Shown: positions 52,344 through 60,422 of the stretch, piece after piece
Numbering within the stretch: the stretch's first letter is position 1
Layout: every line of letters begins with the position of its first letter
NCBI RefSeq assembly: GCF_902498915.1
Contig: NZ_CABVLQ010000001.1
From: Escherichia ruysiae
GTDB lineage: Bacteria > Pseudomonadota > Gammaproteobacteria > Enterobacterales > Enterobacteriaceae
Length of the DNA: 64,000 nt
Direction: 5' to 3' (one strand)
Made by a program: the position numbers and the translations under genes
The notes under the pieces: model-generated
Database searches by the model: none
What the model saw: only the letters and a program-made list of their open reading frames with translations
What the model was told of the DNA's origin: nothing

Positions 52344-53123
52344 ATGACGATGAATTCATTCGAGCGAAGGAATAAGATCATCCAATTAGTGAATGAACAG
52401 GGGACCGTGCTTGTTCAGGATCTGGCGGGAATATTTGCTGCCTCGGAAGCGACAATCCGTGCCGATTTGCGCTTTCTCGAACAAAAAGGCGTGGTCACGC
52501 GCTTTCATGGTGGTGCGGCGAAAATAATGTCCGGCAATAGCGAAACCGAGACACAGGAAGTAGGATTTAAAGATCGCTTTCAGCTCGCCAGTGCGCCGAA
52601 AAACAGAATTGCACAGGCAGCAGTAAAAATGATCCACGAAGGGATGACCGTTATTCTCGACAGCGGAAGTACGACAATGCTTATCGCCGAAGGATTAATG
52701 ACTGCCAAAAATATCACGGTGATTACCAACAGTCTCCCGGCGGCATTTGCCCTTTCTGAAAATAAAGATATTACGCTGGTGGTTTGTGGTGGCACGGTAC
52801 GCCATAAAACGCGCTCGATGCATGGTTCTATTGCCGAGCGTTCATTGCAGGATATCAATGCCGATTTAATGTTTGTCGGCGCTGACGGTATCGATGCGGT
52901 AAATGGCATTACCACCTTTAATGAAGGTTATTCGATTAGCGGTGCTATGGTCACCGCAGCAAATAAAGTGGTTGCGGTACTGGACTCAACGAAATTTAAC
53001 CGCCGTGGATTTAATCAGGTACTGCCAATCGAAAAAATTGACATTATTATTACTGATGATGCCGTGTCAGAGGTGGATAAACTGGCATTGCAGAATACAC
53101 GGGTGAAATTAATTACGGTGTAG
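52344..53123 (+). CDS. gatR: DeoR-family repressor of the galactitol operon (intact)
   Basis: 259-residue DeoR-type repressor. The N-terminal helix-turn-helix (about 8-60) includes FAASEATIRADLRFLEQKG and is followed by the sugar-phosphate-binding domain with ILDSGSTT (about 105) and VGADGID. ATG 52344 or 52350 are both possible starts (MTMNSF or MNSF). I recall gatR as split by an IS element in K-12, giving constitutive gat expression; here it is whole, so the operon should be inducible. Confidence 0.93.
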   Translation: MTMNSFERRNKIIQLVNEQGTVLVQDLAGIFAASEATIRADLRFLEQKGVVTRFHGGAAKIMSGNSETETQEVGFKDRFQLASAPKNRIAQAAVKMIHEGMTVILDSGSTTMLIAEGLMTAKNITVITNSLPAAFALSENKDITLVVCGGTVRHKTRSMHGSIAERSLQDINADLMFVGADGIDAVNGITTFNEGYSISGAMVTAANKVVAVLDSTKFNRRGFNQVLPIEKIDIIITDDAVSEVDKLALQNTRVKLITV

Positions 53124-53157
53124 AGCAAAGCGAATAAGGTGATCATTCAGTTTATAA

Positions 53158-53190
53158 AAATCCCGATAACCTGTGCTATCGGGATTTATT
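53158..53190. terminator. Terminator after gatR
   Basis: AAATCCCGATA-ACCTGTGC-TATCGGGATTT (11-bp stem) with T-rich flank, between convergent gatR and dalR. It may work in both directions. Confidence 0.9.
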
Positions 53191-53225
53191 TCGCAAGCAG
53201 AAGATGAAATAGTTCCAGGCGGGGG

Positions 53226-54167
53226 CTAGCGAGTCAATAACCAACGTGCGGTGTGTTCATCGGTCACCAGGCCGTTGATCCATCCGCCTTTTAACGCCGC
53301 GAGAATTGCCGGGCGTTTATCTTCACCGCAGGCGGCGGCGATGCGCGGGCACTGACTTTCGCGGATATCGTAGCTGGTGATCATCCGGTTAATATGGTTT
53401 TCCACCACGTTGCCGTCGGCGTCGATAAAGCGCCCGAGAATTTCCCCAACGCCGCCGAGCATCGTTAACTCTTCCAGTTGCTGTTCATTGATAAAGCCAT
53501 CTTTGAAGATCGGGCTTTGCCGACCTAATGCGCCAATACCGACAAAAATGACATCGGAATTACAGGCGACCGCAGAGACATTGCGAAACAGTCGGTTGGT
53601 TGACCACATTTGATGCTCTTCCCGCGACTGGGCATAGCGCGGGGCAGGCCATTGATAATATTTGCCCTGAATCTTTCTCGCCAGCAGTAGTGGTACATCG
53701 TCGTAATAGTTACATTGTCCGTGTTCGTTCATGGCGCTGATCAGGGCAACACAACGGGTGTTTTGGCTATCAAAATCAATCCGTCTGATGGTTTTCTTTA
53801 GGGTTAAGCCAGAACCGATACCGACAATAGTCGGTTTATCACCTTGTAAATAACGCGCCATCAGTTGATAACAGCCAAATGTCACGCTATCGAGGGTACT
53901 TTCAACACTGTATACCGGCACAATATTACAGTCGGTTAAATGGTACTTTTCCTTTAAAAGTTGCGCGTAATCGAGACAATTCGCCACAGGATGATGCAAT
54001 CCAATCGACACAATCCCTTCGTCTTTAGCGGCGGCAATGAGCCGCTGGACTACCGGACGAGAAGTTCCTAACTGACTGGCGATTTCGCTTTGGTTAAGTC
54101 CGGCGATGTAATACATCCATGCTGCTCGTACTTTTTGATCGAGCCTGATGTCATCTTCTTTGTTCAC
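53226..54167 (-). CDS. dalR: SorC/DeoR-type regulator of the D-arabitol operon (DalR-like)
   Basis: 313-residue regulator of the SorC family. The N-terminal helix-turn-helix (about 15-50; AGLNQSEIASQLGTSRPVVQRLI) is followed by a sugar-binding domain with IVGIGSGLTLKKT. The likely start is GTG at 54167 (MNKEDDIRLDQK), preceded by AGGGAAAC; the frame is open to a TTG at 54182. It is divergent from dalD, matching dalR beside dalDKT in Klebsiella, so it is expected to repress or activate the arabitol genes in response to D-arabitol or a derivative. Confidence 0.82.
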   Translation of the reverse strand: MNKEDDIRLDQKVRAAWMYYIAGLNQSEIASQLGTSRPVVQRLIAAAKDEGIVSIGLHHPVANCLDYAQLLKEKYHLTDCNIVPVYSVESTLDSVTFGCYQLMARYLQGDKPTIVGIGSGLTLKKTIRRIDFDSQNTRCVALISAMNEHGQCNYYDDVPLLLARKIQGKYYQWPAPRYAQSREEHQMWSTNRLFRNVSAVACNSDVIFVGIGALGRQSPIFKDGFINEQQLEELTMLGGVGEILGRFIDADGNVVENHINRMITSYDIRESQCPRIAAACGEDKRPAILAALKGGWINGLVTDEHTARWLLTR

Positions 54168-54288
54168 GTTTCCCTGCCTCAAGATTGCGTGTGGGATAGA
54201 GAAAATCCCACAACAGATAGCGTCATTCTGGCGACAGCTCTGCCGTGAGGCAAGTTTTTACCTGCATCTGGTCATTTGTAATTTTAAA

Positions 54289-54310
54289 GATCATTTGCTC
54301 TTTTGTGATC
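54289..54310. promoter_or_regulatory. Possible operator in the dalR-dalD gap
   Basis: GATCA at 54289-54293 and TGATC at 54306-54310 form an inverted pair, and TCATTTG is repeated directly at 54272 and 54291. They lie in the 208-bp divergent promoter region, a reasonable place for a SorC-type or CRP site. Evidence is pattern only. Confidence 0.35.
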
Positions 54311-54375
54311 TAACGCTCTTATTTGAGCTAAATGTTCATTTACAGTGCAGCCATAACGTCAATGGAGAACAGACA

Positions 54376-55743
54376 ATGAACGAAAAATACACATGGCTGC
54401 ATATCGGTTTAGGTTCTTTCCACCGCGCACACCAGGCGTGGTATCTGCATCGCCTGTTGGTGGCGGGGGATACTCGCTGGAGTATCGCGGCGGGCAATAT
54501 TCGTAACGATGCCGAACACGTTGTGCAGGCGTTGATGGCGCAAAAAGGCCGCTATGTTCTGGAAACGGTTAGCCCGGAAGGGGAGAACGAATATGAAGAG
54601 ATCACCTCAATTCAGAAATTGTTGCCCTGGCAGGCCGACTTACAACCGCTGATTACCGAAGGCGCTGACCCGAAAACCAAAGTGATTGCCTTTACGGTGA
54701 CTGAGGGGGGCTACTACCTCAATACCAGCCATAAGCTGGAAGTTACAAACTCTGATTTAGCTGCCGACCTCAAGGGGGAATGCAAAACCATTTATGGTGT
54801 TGTTACCCGCATTCTTGAAGCTCGTATGGCAAATAACGCCGGATCGCTGACCCTGCTGAACTGCGATAACGTGCGGCATAACGGCGAGCGTTTCCATGAT
54901 GGCCTGGTGGAGTTCTTACAACTTACGGGTAAACAGACCGTTATCGACTGGTTAAGCGCCAATGCGACCTGCCCGAATACCATGGTGGATCGTATTACGC
55001 CACGCCCGTCGGCAGAACTTCCGGCACGTATCAAAGCGCAAACCGGGATGAGTGATAAAGCCCCGGTCATGGGCGAAACCTTTATCCAGTGGGTAGTGGA
55101 AGATAATTTCCGCGATGTACGTCCGGCGCTGGAGAATGTCGGCGTGGAGCTGGTGGAGTCGGTTATTCCTTATGAAGAAGCGAAAATTCGTATTCTTAAC
55201 TCTTCTCATAGCTGTATCGCCTGGGCAGGTACTCTGGTTGGTCAGAAATATATCCACGAAAGTACGCTGACTGATTTTATTTATCAGATTGCCGATCGCT
55301 ACGTAACGGAGGATGTCATACCTTGCCTGGGTGACAACGGCATTGATCTTGCGACTTATCGTGATGTGGTGCTCAGACGTTTTACCAATCCACATATTCA
55401 GGACACCAACCAGCGCGTTGCCGCAGATGGCTTCTCAAAAATTCCGGCGATGATTGCGCCTACTCTGCGCGAATGTTACCAGCGCGGTGTCCGTCCGAAC
55501 GCTACCGCCATGTTACCGGCACTGTTCTATGTGTTTATGCAGCAGTGGCATCTCGGCAAACTTCCGTATGAATACCAGGACGGGATTCTTGATGCGCCTG
55601 CGGTACATGCGATGTTCGAATCCGCCGACCCGATAGCCGTTTATGCCAGTGACAAGGCGCTGTTCGGCGATTTAACCGACCGTGCCGATTTTGCCGCGCT
55701 GCTGCGCGAAAAAATTGCTGACGTCTACACGCTGATTAATTAA
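54376..55743 (+). CDS. dalD: D-arabinitol 4-dehydrogenase
   Basis: 455-residue polyol dehydrogenase of the long-chain mannitol dehydrogenase family, oxidising D-arabitol to D-xylulose with NAD+. The N-terminal nucleotide-binding start is HIGLGSFHRAHQAWYLH (about 9-25). The catalytic Lys270, Asn275 and His278 are seen in KIRILNSSH, with the spacing of characterised family members. The length equals that of Klebsiella DalD as I recall. The start at 54376 follows GGAGAAC; an open frame extends upstream to 54148 but overlaps dalR. Confidence 0.91.
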   Translation: MNEKYTWLHIGLGSFHRAHQAWYLHRLLVAGDTRWSIAAGNIRNDAEHVVQALMAQKGRYVLETVSPEGENEYEEITSIQKLLPWQADLQPLITEGADPKTKVIAFTVTEGGYYLNTSHKLEVTNSDLAADLKGECKTIYGVVTRILEARMANNAGSLTLLNCDNVRHNGERFHDGLVEFLQLTGKQTVIDWLSANATCPNTMVDRITPRPSAELPARIKAQTGMSDKAPVMGETFIQWVVEDNFRDVRPALENVGVELVESVIPYEEAKIRILNSSHSCIAWAGTLVGQKYIHESTLTDFIYQIADRYVTEDVIPCLGDNGIDLATYRDVVLRRFTNPHIQDTNQRVAADGFSKIPAMIAPTLRECYQRGVRPNATAMLPALFYVFMQQWHLGKLPYEYQDGILDAPAVHAMFESADPIAVYASDKALFGDLTDRADFAALLREKIADVYTLIN

Positions 55744-55756
55744 CCTGGAGGCGGTT

Positions 55757-57220
55757 ATGTATCTGGGCATCGATCTGGGAACATCGGAAGTTAAGGCGCT
55801 GGTCATTGATGAAAATAATGAAATAGTCGCCACACATAGCGCGCCACTGACTATTCAGCGGCCCCATCCACACTGGTCAGAACAATCGCCGCAGGCCTGG
55901 TGGGAGGCGACGGAATATCTGATGTCAACGCTACGGGAAAAATGTGGTCATCACTGGCAGGCGATTAAAGCGATTGGCCTTTCTGGCCAGATGCACGGCG
56001 CAGTGCTGCTGGATGCTACCGGGGAGGCGATTCGTCCGGCGATTTTATGGAACGATACCCGCAGTGCACTTGAGTGTGCGGAGCTGGAAGAGATAGCACC
56101 GGAGCTGCATCAGGTGGCTGGCAATCTGGCGATGCCCGGATTTACTGCGCCGAAACTGTTGTGGGTACGGCGCCATGAACCGCAGCACTTTGCGCGTATT
56201 GCGACGGTGTTACTGCCGAAAGACTACTTGCGTTTCAAAATGACCGGCAAAAAAATCTCCGATATGTCGGATTCGGCGGGCACGTTGTGGCTCGACGTGG
56301 CAAAACGTGACTGGTCAGACACGCTGTTGCAAAAGTGCGGCCTGACGCGGGCAAATATGCCGGAACTGGTGGAAGGTTGTGATGTCTCTGCCACGCTCGA
56401 TCCGCGCGTAGCCGAACGCTGGGGGCTGACGCCTTCGGTGGTGGTGGCAGGCGGCGGAGGGGATAACGCGGTCAGCGCCATCGGTGTGGGCGCAGTATCT
56501 CCCGGCGATGCGTTTATTTCTCTGGGGACATCGGGCGTTCTGTTTGTGGTGACTGATGCTTATCGTCCGGCACCGCAATCAGCCGTTCACGCATTTTGCC
56601 ATGTGCTGCCGAATTTATGGCATCAGATGAGCGTTATGCTTAGCGCCGCCAGTTGTTTGCAATGGTTTTGCCGTCTGGTGGGCGTTACCGAAACAGAATT
56701 ACTCGAAGAGATAGCCCAGCTTTCACCAGCAGAAAAAGCCAGTGCCCCGATGTTTCTGCCATATCTTTCCGGAGAACGGACACCACATAACGATCCTGAT
56801 GCCAGAGGGATGTTCTGGGGGCTGACCCATTCCAGCCAGCGGGCACTGATGGGCTATGCCGTACTGGAAGGCGTGAGTTTTGGTATCGCTGACGGGCTGC
56901 GTGTTTTGCAAGAGAGTGGAACGGCTATTGAACAATGTTCGCTGGTGGGAGGCGGGGCGAGAAGTCCGTTCTGGGCGCAACTGCTGGCGGATATTCTCAA
57001 CATGCCGGTGGTAACGCATAAAGGTGGGGAAACCGGTGGCGCGCTTGGCGCGGCGCGTCTGGCTTGTCTCGCCGCCGGTAAACCGCTGGTGGCGGTCTGC
57101 GAAAAACCGGAAGTCTACCAAACCTGGCACGGCGATGCTGAACGTCATCAGGCTTTGATGCAACGTTATCAACAATTTAACTCGCTATATAGCAACGATC
57201 TTAACTATCGCAACCAATAA
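55757..57220 (+). CDS. dalK: D-xylulose kinase of the arabitol operon
   Basis: 487-residue FGGY-family kinase that phosphorylates D-xylulose to D-xylulose-5-phosphate, which enters the pentose phosphate pathway. The ATPase phosphate-1 motif is GIDLGTSEVKAL (about 4-15), the substrate segment is GLSGQMHGAV (about 74-83), and the catalytic base is Asp236 in GGGGDNAVS. A second ATP-site motif, LVGGGARSPFWAQ, is near residue 395. It lies 13 bp after dalD, behind TGGAGG. Confidence 0.91.
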   Translation: MYLGIDLGTSEVKALVIDENNEIVATHSAPLTIQRPHPHWSEQSPQAWWEATEYLMSTLREKCGHHWQAIKAIGLSGQMHGAVLLDATGEAIRPAILWNDTRSALECAELEEIAPELHQVAGNLAMPGFTAPKLLWVRRHEPQHFARIATVLLPKDYLRFKMTGKKISDMSDSAGTLWLDVAKRDWSDTLLQKCGLTRANMPELVEGCDVSATLDPRVAERWGLTPSVVVAGGGGDNAVSAIGVGAVSPGDAFISLGTSGVLFVVTDAYRPAPQSAVHAFCHVLPNLWHQMSVMLSAASCLQWFCRLVGVTETELLEEIAQLSPAEKASAPMFLPYLSGERTPHNDPDARGMFWGLTHSSQRALMGYAVLEGVSFGIADGLRVLQESGTAIEQCSLVGGGARSPFWAQLLADILNMPVVTHKGGETGGALGAARLACLAAGKPLVAVCEKPEVYQTWHGDAERHQALMQRYQQFNSLYSNDLNYRNQ

Positions 57221-57237
57221 CAACTGTCATTAATGCT

Positions 57238-57257
57238 CTCCGGTGGTGACGCCGGAG
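57238..57257 (+). repeat. Hairpin between dalK and dalT
   Basis: CTCCGG-TGGTGACG-CCGGAG in the 68-bp intercistronic gap, followed by CGGCGTTTTG. It could attenuate dalT or protect the upstream mRNA. Confidence 0.55.
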
Positions 57258-57288
57258 CGGCGTTTTGTACCCTACAAACGAGGTCACT

Positions 57289-58566
57289 ATGTCGTTAACG
57301 AATAAACAATGGCTGGGATTACCTTTAAATCTGGTCTGGGGATATATTGCCATTGCTATCTTTATGACCGGCGATGGTTTTGAACTGGCATTCCTCTCGC
57401 ACTATATTAAGGCGCTGGGCTTTACGCCTGCACAAGCCTCATTTGCTTTTACGCTGTATGGCCTGGCGGCGGCGCTCTCTGCATGGGTATCCGGCGTGGT
57501 GGCGGAAATTATCACGCCGCAAAAAACCATGTTCATCGGTTTTGTGCTGTGGTGTATTTTCCATGTGCTGTTTCTGGTCTTCGGTCTGGGGCAGGCGAAC
57601 TATGCATTAATTCTGCTGTTCTACGGCATTCGTGGTCTGGCATATCCTCTCTTCCTTTACGCCTTTATCGTTGCCGTTGTGCATAACGTGCGCAGCGACA
57701 GTACCAGTGCCGCGCTGGGCTGGTTCTGGGCCGTTTATTCCATTGGTATTGGTGTTTTCGGTAGTTACATTCCCAGCTTTACCATCCCGGTTATCGGCGA
57801 AATGGGTACTCTATGGTTGGCGCTGGCGTTTTGCGTAACTGGCGGTATTCTTGCGCTGGTTTCAATGCGTAAAATCCAGACTCCGCATCATATGCAAGCT
57901 CTGACGACTAAAGAGAAGTTCAGCGAGCTTGGCCGTGCTGTCACCTTGCTCTATACCAACCGCAATATTTTGCTCTCCAGTATTGTGCGAATTATCAATA
58001 CATTGTCACTGTTTGGCTTTGCGGTGATTATGCCGATGATGTTTGTCGATGAGCTGGGCTTTACCACGTCCGAGTGGCTACAGGTGTGGGCGGTCTTCTT
58101 CTTCACGACGATTTTCACCAACATTTTCTGGGGCGTACTGGCAGAGAAAATTGGCTGGATGAAAGTTGTTCGCTGGTTCGGCTGTGTGGGAATGGCGCTT
58201 TCCAGTCTGGCTTTCTACTACATGCCGCAATACTTCGGGCATAACTACTGGATGGCAATGGTGCCCGCCGTTGCGCTGGGGATCTTTGTTGCAGCGTTCG
58301 TGCCGATGGCGGCGGTTTTCCCGGCGCTGGAGCCAAAACACAAAGGCGCGGCGATTTCGGTTTATAACCTTTCTGCCGGTCTGTCTAACTTTTTGGCCCC
58401 TGCGATAGCGGTGGTGCTGTTACCTTATTTCAGTACAATTGGTGTGGTTATCGCTTATACAACCCTGTACATCATCGCGTTTATCATTTGTCCGTTTATT
58501 CGCGTCGAACAACCGGGATTCTCAAACCAGCAAGTCTGTGAAGGTGAACCCGCCGTTATTTCCTGA
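57289..58566 (+). CDS. dalT: D-arabitol transporter, MFS (DalT/RbtT-like)
   Basis: 425-residue MFS permease with 12 predicted helices, beginning MSLTNKQWLGLPLNLVWGY. The alpha-ketoglutarate/polyol-type helix 1 segment FMTGDGFELAFLSHYIKALG is present. It matches the DalT/RbtT polyol importers in size and in operon position after the kinase. The start at 57289 is preceded by ACGAGGTCACT; eight upstream codons (MYPTNEVT) are not used. The substrate is inferred from the operon; ribitol is the main alternative. Confidence 0.87.
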   Translation: MSLTNKQWLGLPLNLVWGYIAIAIFMTGDGFELAFLSHYIKALGFTPAQASFAFTLYGLAAALSAWVSGVVAEIITPQKTMFIGFVLWCIFHVLFLVFGLGQANYALILLFYGIRGLAYPLFLYAFIVAVVHNVRSDSTSAALGWFWAVYSIGIGVFGSYIPSFTIPVIGEMGTLWLALAFCVTGGILALVSMRKIQTPHHMQALTTKEKFSELGRAVTLLYTNRNILLSSIVRIINTLSLFGFAVIMPMMFVDELGFTTSEWLQVWAVFFFTTIFTNIFWGVLAEKIGWMKVVRWFGCVGMALSSLAFYYMPQYFGHNYWMAMVPAVALGIFVAAFVPMAAVFPALEPKHKGAAISVYNLSAGLSNFLAPAIAVVLLPYFSTIGVVIAYTTLYIIAFIICPFIRVEQPGFSNQQVCEGEPAVIS

Positions 58567-58573
58567 TGGAGGC

Positions 58574-58597
58574 AGCCTGGTGTAAGGCCAGGCTTTA
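58574..58597 (+). terminator. Partial terminator between dalT and the phosphatase gene
   Basis: AGCCTGG-TGTAAGG-CCAGGCT followed by TTATTG, a 7-bp stem 8 bp after the dalT stop. The T run is weak, so it probably reduces rather than stops transcription into the next gene. Confidence 0.6.
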
Positions 58598-58609
58598 TTG
58601 TGAGGAACG

Positions 58610-59257
58610 ATGTTTAATTGCAAAGCAGTCATTTTTGATATGGACGGCGTCATTATTGATTCGGAAGGATTATGGCGTCAGGCGCAACAAGGGGCGCTGG
58701 CACGATGGGGTGCCAGCGTTAGCGATGAAGAGTGTATCAGGCTGACGAAAGGGAAAAGGCTTGATGAGATAGCCCGAACCTGGTGCGAATACTGTCATCT
58801 GTCTGTTACGCCCACGCAACTGGAGGCGGAGATCCGTCGCCTGATTACTGCATTAATTGCTGAAAAAGGGGAAGCCATGCCGGGGGTAAAGGATGTGCTC
58901 ACCTTTTTATGCCAGTCAGGATACCAACTGGCACTGGCGACCTCTTCATCTTATCAGGTGATAGATGCGGTGCTGACAAAACTCAAAATCGAACACTGTT
59001 TTTCGGTGATTTGCAGTGCCGACGACGAAAGCCACGGCAAACCACATCCGGCAGTTTACCTCTCCGCACTACGAAAATTACGCCTGCCTGCCGCAGATTG
59101 TCTGGTTATAGAAGATAGCCTGAGTGGTTTTAAAGCTGCACAGGCAGCGGGAATTAAAACGGTTGTTGTAGCCGAGGATTTTCAACAGCCGTGCTTTAAC
59201 TCTGCGGTAGCCAGGTATGCATCACTTGAGCAGTTACTGGAAACGGTGGCCGCATGA
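58610..59257 (+). CDS. HAD-superfamily sugar-phosphate phosphatase linked to the arabitol operon
   Basis: 215-residue HAD subfamily IA phosphatase, similar in pattern to YniC/HxpB hexitol- and deoxy-sugar-phosphate phosphatases. Motif I is IFDMDGVIIDSE (nucleophile Asp10, acid/base Asp12), motif II is ALATSSS (about 106-112), the motif III lysine is in HGKPHP, and motif IV is VIEDSLSG. A helical cap lies at about 16-80. It is 43 bp after dalT in the same direction, behind a weak terminator and TGAGGAACG. A metabolite-repair role, removing dead-end polyol or pentulose phosphates, is plausible but not shown. I do not recall this gene in K-12. Confidence 0.82.
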   Translation: MFNCKAVIFDMDGVIIDSEGLWRQAQQGALARWGASVSDEECIRLTKGKRLDEIARTWCEYCHLSVTPTQLEAEIRRLITALIAEKGEAMPGVKDVLTFLCQSGYQLALATSSSYQVIDAVLTKLKIEHCFSVICSADDESHGKPHPAVYLSALRKLRLPAADCLVIEDSLSGFKAAQAAGIKTVVVAEDFQQPCFNSAVARYASLEQLLETVAA

Positions 59258-59264
59258 AAAAATT

Positions 59265-59322
59265 GCGAGCGCAGAAGAATCCTGGGATGATGCCGGTCTG
59301 CGGATCCTGCTTCTGCGCTTGC
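59265..59322. terminator. Long hairpin between the convergent phosphatase gene and yegS
   Basis: GCGAGCGCAGAAG (59265-59277) pairs with CTTCTGCGCTTGC (59310-59322), with AATCC/GGATC pairing inside. The stem is about 13 bp and sits between two converging genes. Confidence 0.7.
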
Positions 59323-59329
59323 TTTGTAC

Positions 59330-60229
59330 TTACCTTAACAGCGGGCAATCTGGTGGTAGCCGGCAACGCAATGCTGCCGGAAGTATTTCGATATGAAAAC
59401 GTTGTCCGCTTAACGGTTCGCCATCAAGATTAAAGGTGATTTCATGCGGCGCTTGTATCTCGAACCATGCCGAAGCGCCATCAATAATATTCGGGTTTTC
59501 TTCGTCAGGTTTTAAGGTTGAGAAGAGAGCTGGAAGAATTTCATCGCCGGTGAAAATACGCAGTTGTAACAAACCATCATTGATCAGCGCATATGGGCAC
59601 AGTTGTTGACCGCCACCGGCTTGACGCCCGTTGCCAATACCAATAACCAGCGCATCGCCTTGCCAGTGAAAATTTTCACCACGGATTTCACAGCGATCCG
59701 GTTGCAGCGTATCCATGCGCATTAAGCCGTGAATGATATAAGAGACGCCACCCAGCGCGGCTTTTAATTTCTCGGGTGTTTCCGTGGTGATGCGCGTACC
59801 AAATCCGCCCGTCGCCATGTTGATAAAACAGGTTTGTTTGTTGACCTGCGCCATATCAATCGCAATAGCGTTACCAGCAATTGCCAGTTTAAGTGCCTTA
59901 TCCAGCGCCTCAGGAATACCCACACTGGTGGCAAAATCGTTCGCTGTACCTAGCGGCAATATCCCCAAAGCAGGAATTTCATTGCCCTCACACTGAATCA
60001 ACGCCGTGGAGACTTCATTAATAGTGCCATCGCCACCGCCGGCAATCACCGTTGCAACGCCAAGCTGGCGGGCTTCCTCAACAAAACGCGCAGCATCACC
60101 TTTCTCCCAGGTAACCCGCACATGGATCGTCATTCCTTCCTCACGCAGCAGCATAATTGCTTCGCGTAATGTTTCATTGTCAGCACTTTTGCCGTTAAGA
60201 ATCAGTAAGCTGGCGGGAAAATCTGCCAT
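59330..60229 (-). CDS. yegS: Lipid kinase YegS
   Basis: 299-residue diacylglycerol-kinase-fold enzyme with phosphatidylglycerol kinase activity reported for the E. coli protein. The catalytic-domain motif GGGDGTINEV is at about residues 64-73, LPLGTANDFA at about 91-100, and GIGNGRQAGGG further on. The acidic residues of the metal site are retained. In K-12 it is next to gatR as I recall; here the dal genes lie in between on one side and the P2-type prophage on the other. Confidence 0.96.
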   Translation of the reverse strand: MADFPASLLILNGKSADNETLREAIMLLREEGMTIHVRVTWEKGDAARFVEEARQLGVATVIAGGGDGTINEVSTALIQCEGNEIPALGILPLGTANDFATSVGIPEALDKALKLAIAGNAIAIDMAQVNKQTCFINMATGGFGTRITTETPEKLKAALGGVSYIIHGLMRMDTLQPDRCEIRGENFHWQGDALVIGIGNGRQAGGGQQLCPYALINDGLLQLRIFTGDEILPALFSTLKPDEENPNIIDGASAWFEIQAPHEITFNLDGEPLSGQRFHIEILPAALRCRLPPDCPLLR

Positions 60230-60316
60230 GGTCGTATGCCTTTATGATTGGTCTGTAGATAGTGTAGAGTAGAAAAGAAAAGGCGGTGTCAGAACAGGAT
60301 GAAAGTCGTGGTACAA

Positions 60317-60343
60317 AAAAAATAAGCCCGTGTAAGGGAGATT
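60317..60343. other. P2 attachment-site core (att)
   Basis: The 27 bases begin AAAAAATAAGCCCG and end TGTAAGGGAGATT. This is the P2 common core as I recall it (host locus locI), 80 bp from the int stop codon. It marks the junction of bacterial DNA (yegS side) with the prophage; a second copy is expected at the other end, outside the window. Confidence 0.88.
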
Positions 60344-60360
60344 TAGGGTGTCACCAGTAG

Positions 60361-60415
60361 GGGCTTTCAACGGTACAATGCGGGTTTGAGCGGCATAAAT
60401 TACCACTGAAAGCCC
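60361..60415. repeat. Inverted repeat between att core and int
   Basis: GGGCTTTCA (60361-60369) and TGAAAGCCC (60407-60415). It lies on the phage side of the core, where P2 integrase arm sites and Cox or IHF sites are located; a recombination-complex role is inferred. Confidence 0.5.
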
Positions 60416-60422
60416 TTAAACG

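Noticed and set aside
54148..54375. 76-codon N-terminal extension of dalD
   Set aside because: It overlaps the divergent dalR start and promoter region; the family start (MNEKYTWLHIGLGSF) at 54376 has its own ribosome site.
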